A model generated the notes under the pieces. The model worked only from the letters and a program-made list of their open reading frames with translations, ran no database searches and had not been told where the DNA came from. From positions 1 through 37,984 of the forward strand of contig JAPZTJ010000058.1 in NCBI GenBank assembly GCA_027532555.1: a stretch of 37,984 bases of DNA, read 5' to 3'. Each line of letters opens with the position of its first letter. The first letter of the stretch is position 1. This DNA comes from Aquidulcibacter sp. (GTDB lineage: Bacteria > Pseudomonadota > Alphaproteobacteria > Caulobacterales > Aquidulcibacteraceae). Both the position numbers and the translations under genes were made by a program. This document shows positions 26,299 through 34,282 of the stretch, one piece after another.

Positions 26299-27654
26299 AT
26301 GGGTCGTCGCTATTTTGGAACCGATGGAATCCGCGGTGAAACCAACAAATGGCCCATGACTGCCGAAGTCGCCATGACCTTGGGGATGGCTGCTGGGACC
26401 GTGTTCAGGAAGGGCGAGCATCGCCACAATGTTATCATTGGCAAGGATACGCGCCGCTCGGGTTATCTGGTTGAGTTCGCTTTGGTAGCTGGCTTTGCTG
26501 CTGTTGGCATGGACGTCAAAATCCTCGGGCCAATTCCGACACCCGCGATTGGCCTGTTGACCCGCTCTTTGCGGGCTGACCTTGGCGTGATGATTTCGGC
26601 TTCCCATAATGGCTTTGCTGACAATGGCATTAAGCTGTTTGGCGCAGACGGCTTTAAGTTAAGCGATGCGCAAGAGCAGGAAATTGAGAAGCTGTTGGAG
26701 GAGCCTGACCGCATCGTTCGCGCTTCCCCCCATGAAATTGGCCTTGTGAAGAGTTTTGAGGACAGCCGCGGCCGCTATGTTGAGTTTGCCAAGGGCGCTT
26801 TCCCGCGTGGCATGAGCCTTGAGGGCCTGCGCGTTGTTGTCGATTGTGCCAATGGGGCCGCCTACAAGACAGCGCCTTGGGCGCTTTATGAACTGGGCGC
26901 AGAAGTCGTGGAGATTGGGGTCAATCCTAACGGTAGCAATATTAACGCTGGTTGTGGCTCCACCGATACGCGCCTCTTGAAGCAAACTGTGCTGGAACGT
27001 CGCGCCGATATCGGCATTGCTTTGGATGGCGATGCGGACCGGATCATCATCATCGATGAGAAGGGTCGCGAGATTGATGGCGATCAGATCATTGCAGCCA
27101 TTGCGCGCGACATGATTGCCGACAAGACCCTGCGTGGGTCTGGCGTCGTGACCACCATCATGTCCAATTTGGGCCTGGAGCGCTATATCGCGGACCAAGG
27201 CTCGCAACTTATTCGCACGGGCGTAGGCGATCGCCATGTCGTGGCGCGGATGCGGGCGGACGATTGTAACTTGGGTGGCGAACAATCCGGCCATATCGTC
27301 TTGCTCGACTATGCCACAACCGGCGACGGACTCGTTTCCGCCTTGCGGGTGTTGTCTTCCATGATTACCCATAACCGCACCGCCAGTGAGACATTGGCTG
27401 TGTTCACGCCATCTCCTCAAGTCTTGAAGAACATCCGCTACAGCGGCTCTTCACCCTTGGCAGACCCTGACATGCAAGCCCATGTTAAGAAGGCTGAAGA
27501 CGCTTTGACAGCTTCGGGTGGCCGCTTGGTCGTGCGCACTTCGGGGACAGAGCCTTTGGTGCGCCTGATGGCCGAGGGTGATGATCAGAAGAAGATCACC
27601 CAATTGGTCGATGAATTGGCGGCGACCCTGCAGAGCCGCCGCTTAGCGGGGTAA
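26299..27654 (+). CDS. glmM: Phosphoglucosamine mutase
   Basis: GlmM converts glucosamine-6-phosphate to glucosamine-1-phosphate on the way to UDP-GlcNAc, the shared precursor of peptidoglycan and lipid A. The 451 residues include [11 protein letters not shown] and the phosphoserine loop [17 protein letters not shown] (S102). The metal-binding loop is [11 protein letters not shown] and the phosphate-binding loop [19 protein letters not shown] lies a few bases before the ATG. The product feeds both lpxC and the mur enzymes encoded nearby. Its stop codon is only four bases from that of the convergent tyrS. Confidence 0.97.
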   Translation: MGRRYFGTDGIRGETNKWPMTAEVAMTLGMAAGTVFRKGEHRHNVIIGKDTRRSGYLVEFALVAGFAAVGMDVKILGPIPTPAIGLLTRSLRADLGVMISASHNGFADNGIKLFGADGFKLSDAQEQEIEKLLEEPDRIVRASPHEIGLVKSFEDSRGRYVEFAKGAFPRGMSLEGLRVVVDCANGAAYKTAPWALYELGAEVVEIGVNPNGSNINAGCGSTDTRLLKQTVLERRADIGIALDGDADRIIIIDEKGREIDGDQIIAAIARDMIADKTLRGSGVVTTIMSNLGLERYIADQGSQLIRTGVGDRHVVARMRADDCNLGGEQSGHIVLLDYATTGDGLVSALRVLSSMITHNRTASETLAVFTPSPQVLKNIRYSGSSPLADPDMQAHVKKAEDALTASGGRLVVRTSGTEPLVRLMAEGDDQKKITQLVDELAATLQSRRLAG

Positions 27655-27658
27655 TCCC

Positions 27659-28912
27659 TCAGCCCGCCAATTTCACCATCACATGCCGCTTCTTGCCGAG
27701 CGATAGCTTGATCTCTTGACCGTCCGACAGGGCAGGGGGGATCGCCCCGGCCACGTCTTGGACCACGGCATCATTGACCCGCAGGCCTCCACCCTTGGCT
27801 TGGCGCTTGGCCTCACCATTGGAATCGACAAGACCCGCCGCCACAAAGAGGGCTGCGAGCGAGGCGGGGGCTTCTGACAAGTCGACTGTCGGCAGACCTT
27901 CATCAGCCCCACCGCCTCCAAACTGCGCCGCAGCGGTTGCTTGAGCCGCTTCAGCTGCTTCCCGGCCATGCAAGAGGGCTGTGGTTTCAGTTGCGAGCAC
28001 AATCTTAGCCAGATTGATTTCCGCCCCGCCTAAAGCTGCCAAGCGGGCAACTTCATGCAAAGGCAAATCCGTCATGCGCTTCAACAGAGGTTCCACGTCT
28101 GCATCATCGACATTGCGCCAATATTGCCAATAATCGAAGGGCGAGAGCATGTCGGCATTGAGCCAGATCGCGCCATTGGCCGTCTTGCCCATCTTTTGAC
28201 CAGCCGCATTCATCAACAAGGGCTGCGTGACGCCCAGCACATGGCGTTCATCCACACGGCGGCACAGCTCTACCCCTTGGACAATGTTACCCCATTGGTC
28301 AGAGCCGCCCATTTGTAGATTGCAATCATAACGCCGCGACAGCTCTAAGAAATCATAGGCCTGTAGCAGCATATAGTTGAACTCAAGGAAGGTGATCGGC
28401 ACTTCTTGGTCGAGCCGGCGCTTGACGATGTCGAGCGAGATCATCTTGTTGATGGTGAAATGCTTGCCAATTTCACGCAGCATATCCAGCCATTTGACCT
28501 CATCCAGCCATTGCGCATTGTCCACCATAATGGCGTCACGCGGGCCTTCGCCAAAGGTCAAGAACTTGGAGAATACCGTCTGGATCGAGGCTTTATTGGC
28601 ATCAATCACTTCTTGGGTCAGAACGGGGCGGGCCTCATTCTTGTCCGACGGATCGCCCACTTTTGTGGTGCCGCCACCCATCAGGGTGATGGGCTTGCCA
28701 CCACATTGTTGCAGGCGGCGCATCAACATGATCTGCGTCAGGTTGCCAACATGCAGGCTGGGCGCGGTGCAATCATAGCCAATATAGCCCGTCAGCGCCC
28801 GACCCCCGCGCTCACTCTCCAGCGCCGCTGCGTCCAAAGCTTCCAGATCGGTTGCCTGATAATAATGCCCACGCTCCAGAAGCGTTTGAACGAATGCGGA
28901 TTTATGCGTCAT
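27659..28912 (-). CDS. tyrS: Tyrosyl-tRNA synthetase
   Basis: TyrS charges tRNA-Tyr. It is a class I synthetase of about 417 residues. The HIGH-type motif is LHVGN (53-57), and the tyrosine pocket has YMLLQAYDF and NLQMGGSDQWGNI. The KMSKS-type loop reads QKMGKTANG. An S4 RNA-binding domain ends the protein (LRVNDAVVQDVAGAI, EIKLSLGKKRHVMVKL). ATG 28912 is preferred because GGAGA lies seven bases upstream; a longer frame to 28978 has no support. It is divergent from anmK. Confidence 0.96.
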   Translation of the reverse strand: MTHKSAFVQTLLERGHYYQATDLEALDAAALESERGGRALTGYIGYDCTAPSLHVGNLTQIMLMRRLQQCGGKPITLMGGGTTKVGDPSDKNEARPVLTQEVIDANKASIQTVFSKFLTFGEGPRDAIMVDNAQWLDEVKWLDMLREIGKHFTINKMISLDIVKRRLDQEVPITFLEFNYMLLQAYDFLELSRRYDCNLQMGGSDQWGNIVQGVELCRRVDERHVLGVTQPLLMNAAGQKMGKTANGAIWLNADMLSPFDYWQYWRNVDDADVEPLLKRMTDLPLHEVARLAALGGAEINLAKIVLATETTALLHGREAAEAAQATAAAQFGGGGADEGLPTVDLSEAPASLAALFVAAGLVDSNGEAKRQAKGGGLRVNDAVVQDVAGAIPPALSDGQEIKLSLGKKRHVMVKLAG

Positions 28913-29004
28913 GGCCGGTCTCCTCTGGATTGGGGGTTGCATCGAATAGAAAACCGCGTTTAGCACGGTCTGATCCAAAAGTTCAAAGGCTGGAACCCAT
29001 TAAG

Positions 29005-30150
29005 ATGCAGAGTGCTCCTCATTCCGGTTCCCACCAAGCCGTCTGGGCCATTGGCCTGATGACGGGCACCGCATTGGATGGTTTTGTCGATACGGCGCTG
29101 ATCCGTACCGATGGCATCAGCGTGGCAGAGTTTGGGCCGTTTGAGTTGTTTGCCTATTCTGATGCCGACCGCGCGCTTTTGGCCGAGGCCATCACCCAAG
29201 CCCGGGTGTGGGATTTTCAGGGGCCAGAGCCTGCGATCTTTGTGCAAGCCGAAGACCTGATCACTCGGATCTATGCGGGCGCCGTTCTGAAACTTGTTGA
29301 AAAAGCCAAGATGCGCCCAGAAGACATCGCCTTTGTCGGTGGGCATGGGCTGACGGTGCTGCATCGCCCGCAGATTGGTGGGGGCGGGCGGACGCGGCAA
29401 TTGCTGGATGGGGTAAAGCTGGCAGAGTTGACGGGCATTGATACGGTCTGGGACTTCCGCAGTCATGATGTCGCCATGGGCGGGCAGGGGGCACCGCTTG
29501 CCCCCATCTACCACACCGCCATTTTACGCCATGCGGGCCTCACGGGGGATACATCCATTCTCAATCTAGGCGGGGTGGCCAATATCACGTGGTGGGATGG
29601 GGAAGATGGACTGGCCGCCTTTGACACCGGCCCCGCCAATGGCCCTTTGAATGAATGGGTCGAGGCCCATGGCAAGGGTGTCTATGACAAGGATGGCCGC
29701 TTGGCTGCTGCGGGCCGCGTGCATGAAGGCCGCTTGCTGGAGATATTGGATAATCCTTGGTTTGACGCGCCATACCCCAAGTCGCTCGACCGCTATGATT
29801 TTGATGCAGGCCTTGTTCGTGGCCTATCGCTGGAAGATGGTGCCGCGACATTGACCGCGCTGGTCGCCGCTAGTTTGGACCTAGCCCTTCGGCTCTTGCC
29901 AACCCGGCCCAAGCGTTTGGTGGTGGCAGGCGGTGGACGCAAGAACCCGGTCCTGATGGCCGAAATTGCTGCTCGCTGTGGTGTCAGCGTTGTAGACGCC
30001 GATACAATTGGCTTGCGCGGCGATGCCATTGAGGCCGAATGCTTTGCGCTCCTCGCCGTGCGCTCTGCCCGGGGTTTGCCGTTGAGCTTTCCCGGTACGA
30101 CGGGGGTAATGGGGCCAACGACGGGCGGAGTGATTTCGCGGGTGGGGTGA
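29005..30150 (+). CDS. anmK: Anhydro-N-acetylmuramic acid kinase
   Basis: AnmK phosphorylates anhydroMurNAc released during peptidoglycan turnover and so recycles wall sugar. The ATP-binding N-terminus GLMTGTALDGFVDTALI is a variant of the usual GLMSGTSLDG. GLTVLHRP, NLGGVANITW, DTGPANGPLNEW and VVAGGGRKNPVLM are further family motifs. About 381 residues is normal. The frame stays open upstream to 28852, but that part overlaps tyrS in the other direction; ATG 29005 fits the family start. No strong ribosome-binding site is visible. The gene complements the peptidoglycan synthesis genes of this window. Confidence 0.95.
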   Translation: MQSAPHSGSHQAVWAIGLMTGTALDGFVDTALIRTDGISVAEFGPFELFAYSDADRALLAEAITQARVWDFQGPEPAIFVQAEDLITRIYAGAVLKLVEKAKMRPEDIAFVGGHGLTVLHRPQIGGGGRTRQLLDGVKLAELTGIDTVWDFRSHDVAMGGQGAPLAPIYHTAILRHAGLTGDTSILNLGGVANITWWDGEDGLAAFDTGPANGPLNEWVEAHGKGVYDKDGRLAAAGRVHEGRLLEILDNPWFDAPYPKSLDRYDFDAGLVRGLSLEDGAATLTALVAASLDLALRLLPTRPKRLVVAGGGRKNPVLMAEIAARCGVSVVDADTIGLRGDAIEAECFALLAVRSARGLPLSFPGTTGVMGPTTGGVISRVG

Positions 30151-30247
30151 GGTGCTTTGGCAGGTGGGAACGTCTTGGAAGACTCCTGAAATTTGGTTGC
30201 AAAACTATCAGTTTTTGATACTCTAATGCCTAGTATTGGAGCGTGAC

Positions 30248-30544
30248 ATGTCATCCAGCTATTCCCTTGGCCCTCACTTCGACGCCTTTATCCAAGAGCA
30301 ATTGGCGAGCGAGCGCTATGCCAGTGCCAGCGAAGTGGTGCGCGCAGGTCTTCGATTGTTGGAAGAACACGAAGAAAGTCGGCACGTGCATGCGTTGAAG
30401 CGCACTGAGAAGCTTGAGTTGCTCAAGGCGGAAATTCAAAAAGGGGTTGATAGTCCCAAAGTTGATGGCGATGCCGCTTTGAAGACTTTGAAGGGTCGGA
30501 TCGCGAAGCGCAATGCAGATCTGGCTGTTCGTGAAACGGTTTAA
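30248..30544 (+). CDS. ParD-like antitoxin
   Basis: This 98-residue protein has the ParD-type ribbon-helix-helix N-terminus (SLGPHFDAFIQEQLASERYA, then SASEVVRAGLRLLEEHEE) and a charged C-terminal toxin-binding tail. ATG 30248 has GGAG at 30237-30240; the GTG farther upstream is less likely. The promoter area has an inverted repeat ATACT-N9-AGTAT (30218-30236) that could be the autoregulatory operator. It overlaps the parE-like gene, the usual toxin-antitoxin layout. Confidence 0.9.
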   Translation: MSSSYSLGPHFDAFIQEQLASERYASASEVVRAGLRLLEEHEESRHVHALKRTEKLELLKAEIQKGVDSPKVDGDAALKTLKGRIAKRNADLAVRETV

Positions 30545-30824
30545 CTTTCAGCTGTCTGAATTGGCGATTGAAGAGCTGAGCGCCATTCAAGATCAACTTT
30601 GGCTGGATCGACCGGGGCGAGACCGCCTTTTCACGGAACAGCTTGAAAGTGTCATTGATCGACTTCGTGAGTTTCCTGAAAGCGGGGAAGCACGGCCTGA
30701 GCTGGGGGCCGAAATTCGAGCTGTGCCACTTTGGCGATACATGATTTTTTACCGACTGGCTGAGGATGTCTTGATCATTGAACATGTTATCCATGGCGCG
30801 CGCGATATCGAGACGCTGATTTAA
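30513..30824 (+). CDS. ParE-like toxin (RelE/ParE superfamily)
   Basis: This protein of about 97-103 residues has the ParE pattern. LSELAIEELSAIQDQL is at the N-terminus, then FPESGEARPELGAEIRAVPL, and the C-terminal strands WRYMIFYRLAEDVLIIEHVIHGARD follow. ParE toxins usually target DNA gyrase. The start may be ATG 30513 or GTG 30531 (VKRFNFQL); the second better matches family N-termini. Either way it overlaps the antitoxin end by 14-32 bases. The reading frame is intact, so the pair is probably functional. Confidence 0.88.
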   Translation: MQIWLFVKRFNFQLSELAIEELSAIQDQLWLDRPGRDRLFTEQLESVIDRLREFPESGEARPELGAEIRAVPLWRYMIFYRLAEDVLIIEHVIHGARDIETLI

Positions 30825-30930
30825 AGGGGCAATCGCTAGGCTTTGTGTCCGCACTCCCCCTATCCAATTGCACCCAGATGGGGTAGAGCGCCCCAACATT
30901 TGCTGTTTAACATCGTGAAGAGAGCCCCCA

Positions 30931-31725
30931 ATGAGCGTAGTCAGTCCGCTTCTGACCGTAATGATTGCCGCCGCCCGCAAAGCTGGCAAAGCCATCAGCC
31001 GAGATTTCGGTGAAGTTGAAAATCTGCAATTGGCAAAAAAGGGCCCTTCCGATTTTGTAACCGCTGCTGATCTCAAAACTGAAAAAATCCTGTTTGAAGA
31101 GCTGAGCAAAGCGCGCCCCGGCTATGGCTTTTTGGGTGAAGAGCGCGGCATGGTCGAAGGGACCGACAAGACCAATCGCTGGATTGTCGACCCCATCGAT
31201 GGCACGACCAATTTCGTCCACGCCATTCCGCATTTGGCGATCTCGATTGCGCTGGAACGGGAAGGGCGCTTGGTTGCTGGCGTTGTCTATAATCCCATCA
31301 CCGATGACCTCTATTGGGCTGAGACTGGCCGTGGGGCCTTCCACAATGACAAGCGCTTGCGGGTCGCCGCTCGCAAGACCTTGGGCGATTGCGTTCTGGC
31401 TACCGGCATTCCATTCCAAGGCAAGCCGGGCCATTCCCAAATGTTCAAGGAATTGCACCAATTCACCCAGCGGGTTGCGGGTATCCGTCGATTTGGGGCC
31501 GCTTCGCTTGATCTGGCTTGGGTCGCTGCTGGGCGTTTTGACGGTTTCTGGGAACATGATCTGCAGCTCTGGGATATTGCCGCAGGCGTTGTGCTCGTGC
31601 GCGAAGCTGGCGGGGTTTGTGCGGAAATTTATGGCGGGGACTTTATGGAAACCGGGTCCATTGTTGCCGCGAACGAAAAGATCTTGGCCTTGATGAATGA
31701 GCGCCTGTTGGCGGCAAAGAGTTAG
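30931..31725 (+). CDS. suhB: Inositol monophosphatase family protein (SuhB-like)
   Basis: This 264-residue metal-dependent phosphatase carries both inositol monophosphatase signatures: WIVDPIDGTTNFVH (84-97) and WDIAAGVVLVREAGG near residue 210. The metal ligand E70 is in FLGEERG, with D87 and D90 in the DPIDG motif. Likely activity is hydrolysis of myo-inositol-1-phosphate or a similar substrate; SuhB proteins can also act in ribosomal RNA transcription. The ATG follows GAAGAGAG. The 6S RNA promoter begins five bases after its stop codon. Confidence 0.93.
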   Translation: MSVVSPLLTVMIAAARKAGKAISRDFGEVENLQLAKKGPSDFVTAADLKTEKILFEELSKARPGYGFLGEERGMVEGTDKTNRWIVDPIDGTTNFVHAIPHLAISIALEREGRLVAGVVYNPITDDLYWAETGRGAFHNDKRLRVAARKTLGDCVLATGIPFQGKPGHSQMFKELHQFTQRVAGIRRFGAASLDLAWVAAGRFDGFWEHDLQLWDIAAGVVLVREAGGVCAEIYGGDFMETGSIVAANEKILALMNERLLAAKS

Positions 31726-31729
31726 GCCC

Positions 31730-31758
31730 TTGCAAGCTAGTCCCATCAGGCATACCTA
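31730..31758 (+). promoter_or_regulatory. Promoter of the 6S RNA
   Basis: TTGCAA (31730-31735), a 17-bp spacer and TACCTA (31753-31758) form a plausible sigma-70 promoter. Its start would fall at about 31765, exactly where the closing stem of the 6S RNA begins. Confidence 0.65.
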
Positions 31759-31764
31759 AGCATC

Positions 31765-31930
31765 TGGTGGTTCTGTGGTTCGCGTGGGAAGTCTACGTCC
31801 CGCCGACCTAACTCACTCGTCGGGAGCTGGCGCTGGTTGGAACCGTGGTTCCTGTCATCTGGCACCCACCTGGTTATCCAGGTCGCACGGGGACGAGTTA
31901 CCTTCCCACGGTCCTTGCGGATCCACCAAC
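31765..31930 (+). ncRNA. ssrS: 6S RNA
   Basis: 6S RNA binds the housekeeping RNA polymerase holoenzyme by mimicking an open promoter. The segment forms a long, interrupted hairpin. GGTGG 31766-31770 pairs with CCACC 31923-31927. CGTGGGAAG 31783-31791 pairs perfectly with CTTCCCACG 31902-31910, and CGTCCC 31796-31801 pairs with GGGACG 31890-31895. A large central bubble and short inner hairpins follow (CCTGG/CCAGG near 31869-31882). It lies between suhB and the 5-formyltetrahydrofolate cyclo-ligase gene, the classic 6S-ygfA arrangement. CTTTTT follows at 31931-31936 and probably marks the 3' end. Confidence 0.88.
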
Positions 31931-31970
31931 CTTTTTCGCTTTTGTCAGCTTTTTGGTAGGTTTGGCGACC

Positions 31971-32570
31971 ATGATTGAAGTCAAATCTGAACTTCGATCT
32001 GCCTTGATCGCAGCTAGGGCGAAAGCCCAAATAGACGAGCCCGATGCGGGCGAGGCACTTGTCCATTCCGCGGCCCAAATTCTTTCGCGCATAGTGACCC
32101 CTATTGTCGCGGGCTATATCCCGTTCAAGACCGAAATCGATCCGCGCCCCTTGATGCGAGCCTTGGCCGCCCGAGGCGCCAGCCTGTGCCTGCCGCGTAC
32201 ACCGCCCAAGGGGCAGTCAAGTGATGGCCTGACGTTTCACCTGTGCGACCCCGATAACCTCGACCACCTCGAAAAAAGTGGGTGGGGCGTGATGGAGCCC
32301 AAGACCCATCTCCCCGAAGTCCGCCCAAATGTCGTCCTCGTCCCTTTGTTGGGCTTCGACCACTTCGGCAATCGCTTGGGCCAAGGCCAAGGCCATTATG
32401 ACCGCACCTTAGAGGCCTTGCGCGCCACGGGCACTGTGCTTGCAGTGGGGGTGGCCTTTGCCGCGCAAGAAGTGGCACATATTCCCATTGAACCTCATGA
32501 TCAGCGCTTGGATTGGATTATCACGCCGACTAAGGCATACCCCATCCCAACATTGGGTGGGATAGAATGA
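31971..32570 (+). CDS. 5-formyltetrahydrofolate cyclo-ligase
   Basis: This 199-residue enzyme converts 5-formyltetrahydrofolate to 5,10-methenyltetrahydrofolate with ATP. The family signature is LGFDHFGNRLGQGQGHYDRT near residue 125-144, with YIPFKTEIDPRPL upstream and PHDQRLDWIITP near the end. ATG 31971 is used, because the longer frame would start inside the 6S RNA. The 6S RNA lies 40 bases upstream, as in other proteobacteria (ygfA/fau), so transcription may be shared. It overlaps the next gene by ATGA. Confidence 0.94.
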   Translation: MIEVKSELRSALIAARAKAQIDEPDAGEALVHSAAQILSRIVTPIVAGYIPFKTEIDPRPLMRALAARGASLCLPRTPPKGQSSDGLTFHLCDPDNLDHLEKSGWGVMEPKTHLPEVRPNVVLVPLLGFDHFGNRLGQGQGHYDRTLEALRATGTVLAVGVAFAAQEVAHIPIEPHDQRLDWIITPTKAYPIPTLGGIE

Positions 32571-33391
32571 GACTTGCTTTTTTTGGTGATGTGGTAGGCC
32601 GCGCAGGTAGAGTTGCCTTGTGTGAACGGTTGCCCGAACTCAAACGACGATTGCGCCTCGATTTTATTGGCGTGAATGCCGAAAATGCCGCAGGTGGCTT
32701 TGGTATCACCGAGTCGATCGCCAACGAGATGTTTGACGCGGGGGCCGATTGTCTGACCCTCGGCAACCACGCCTGGGATCAGCGCGAAGCCATCGCTTAT
32801 ATCGAACGCGAGCCACGTTTGTTGCGCGCCGCGAATTATCCACCCTTGACCATGGCACCGGGCAGGGGCGCCAATCTGTTTCAGCTGGGTGACCGCAATG
32901 TCTTGGTCGTCACCGTCATGGGGCGGGTCTTTATGGATGCCCTCGACTGCCCGTTTAGTGCGGTGGAGCGCGAGGTGAGCGCCAGCCCCTTAGGTCTTGT
33001 TGCCGATGCTGTAATCGTGGAAGTGCATGGCGAGGCCACCAGCGAGAAGCAGGGAATGGGGCATTTCCTAGACGGCCGGGCCAGCCTTGTGTTTGGCACC
33101 CATACCCATGTGCCAAGCGCCGATACCCGGATATTGCCCGGCGGCACGGCGTTTCAGACTGAGCTTGGCATGTGCGGGGATTATGACAGCGTGATCGGCA
33201 TGAATAAGAACATCGCCGTGCGCAAACTCTCGTCCCGTATGCCCTATCAACGCCACGAACCTGCCGAAGGCCAAGGCCTTGCTTCGGGGATCTTTGTGGA
33301 GACCGACGATAAGACAGGGCTTGCCGTTCGGGCAGAGCCGATCCGCGTGGGCGTTGGCCTCAAGCAGGCCGTGCCGCTGGTCGATGGTTAG
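32567..33391 (+). CDS. YmdB-like metallophosphoesterase (TIGR00282 family)
   Basis: This 274-residue metallophosphoesterase has RLAFFGDVVGRAGR, NAENAAGGFGIT, TLGNHAWDQ, VEVHGEATSEKQ and GTHTHVPSADTRI, the complete metal-binding set of the YmdB family. YmdB of Bacillus hydrolyses cyclic nucleotides and affects biofilm and motility; the substrate here is not known. The four-base overlap with the cyclo-ligase gene indicates one transcript. Confidence 0.93.
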   Translation: MRLAFFGDVVGRAGRVALCERLPELKRRLRLDFIGVNAENAAGGFGITESIANEMFDAGADCLTLGNHAWDQREAIAYIEREPRLLRAANYPPLTMAPGRGANLFQLGDRNVLVVTVMGRVFMDALDCPFSAVEREVSASPLGLVADAVIVEVHGEATSEKQGMGHFLDGRASLVFGTHTHVPSADTRILPGGTAFQTELGMCGDYDSVIGMNKNIAVRKLSSRMPYQRHEPAEGQGLASGIFVETDDKTGLAVRAEPIRVGVGLKQAVPLVDG

Positions 33392-33490
33392 CCTCGCAGC
33401 TAACAGCACCACGCTGTGGCACTTTAAGCCGCACCCTGCTACACCGCAGCCCGCAATTCACCCTCCAAGACTCAAGAGATAGACCCGACC

Positions 33491-34225
33491 ATGGCCGGCC
33501 ATTCGAAATTCAAGAACACCATGCACCGCAAAGGCCGCCAAGACGCTGTCCGCGCCAAGGCCTTCACCAAGATTGCTCGTGAAATCACCACAGCAGCCAA
33601 GTCTGGGCTGCCTGACCCCGCCATGAACCCGCGCCTGCGTCTGGCTGTGACCAATGCGCGCGCCGTCTCTATGCCCAAGGACCGGATTGAACGCGCTATC
33701 AGCCAAGCCTCTGCTGCTGGCGGTGAAGACTATAAGATGGTGCGCTATGAGGGCTATGCCCCCGGCGGTATCGGCTTGATCATCGAGACGTTGACCGACA
33801 ATCTTAACCGCACGGGCGGCAATGTTCGCAGCTATCTCAGCAAGGCAGGCGGCAATCTCGGCACCACGAATTCGGTTATCTCTGGCTTTGATCGCGTAGG
33901 CGAAATCTTCTATCCAGCCGCTGCGGCCAGCGAAGATGACATGATGGAAGCCGCCCTTGAAGCTGGTGCAGATGATGTCGAAAGCGATGCAGACGGCCAC
34001 TCCATTACTTGCACCTTTGAGAGCTTGAGCGAAGTCTCCACCGCTTTGGCAGAGCGCTTTGGCGATGCTGAAGCTGCCAATGTCGTCTGGCGCCCCCATG
34101 CCCGCATCGAAGTGAGCGGTGACGCTGCCGCCAGCCTGCGCAAACTCATCGACATCTTGGAAGATGATGACGACGTGCAAAGCGTGTTCGGCAATTATGA
34201 GATGGAAGAGGACGAGGGGGAGTAG
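33491..34225 (+). CDS. YebC/PmpR family protein (TACO1 homologue)
   Basis: This 244-residue protein has the typical start [19 protein letters not shown] followed by AFTKIAREI, and the middle [20 protein letters not shown]. The acidic C-terminus ([16 protein letters not shown]) is usual. YebC proteins have been described as transcription regulators and as ribosome-associated factors that ease translation of proline-rich stretches. In most alphaproteobacteria ruvC-ruvA-ruvB follow; here the next gene is an acyl-CoA-dehydrogenase-like flavoprotein. Confidence 0.95.
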   Translation: MAGHSKFKNTMHRKGRQDAVRAKAFTKIAREITTAAKSGLPDPAMNPRLRLAVTNARAVSMPKDRIERAISQASAAGGEDYKMVRYEGYAPGGIGLIIETLTDNLNRTGGNVRSYLSKAGGNLGTTNSVISGFDRVGEIFYPAAAASEDDMMEAALEAGADDVESDADGHSITCTFESLSEVSTALAERFGDAEAANVVWRPHARIEVSGDAAASLRKLIDILEDDDDVQSVFGNYEMEEDEGE

Positions 34226-34282
34226 TTTTTCTTCTCTCCTAAGGTCCTTGTCGGTGCGGTCGGAATGGGTCAATGTAGGCCC

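Noticed and set aside
28913-28978. Longer tyrS start
   Set aside because: The extension lacks a ribosome-binding site, whereas ATG 28912 has GGAGA at the right distance.
28852-29004. Longer anmK frame reaching into tyrS
   Set aside because: The extra 51 codons overlap the start of tyrS on the other strand and do not resemble the AnmK N-terminus.
31845-31970. N-terminal extension of the cyclo-ligase frame
   Set aside because: The extra codons lie within the 6S RNA, and the family N-terminus fits ATG 31971.
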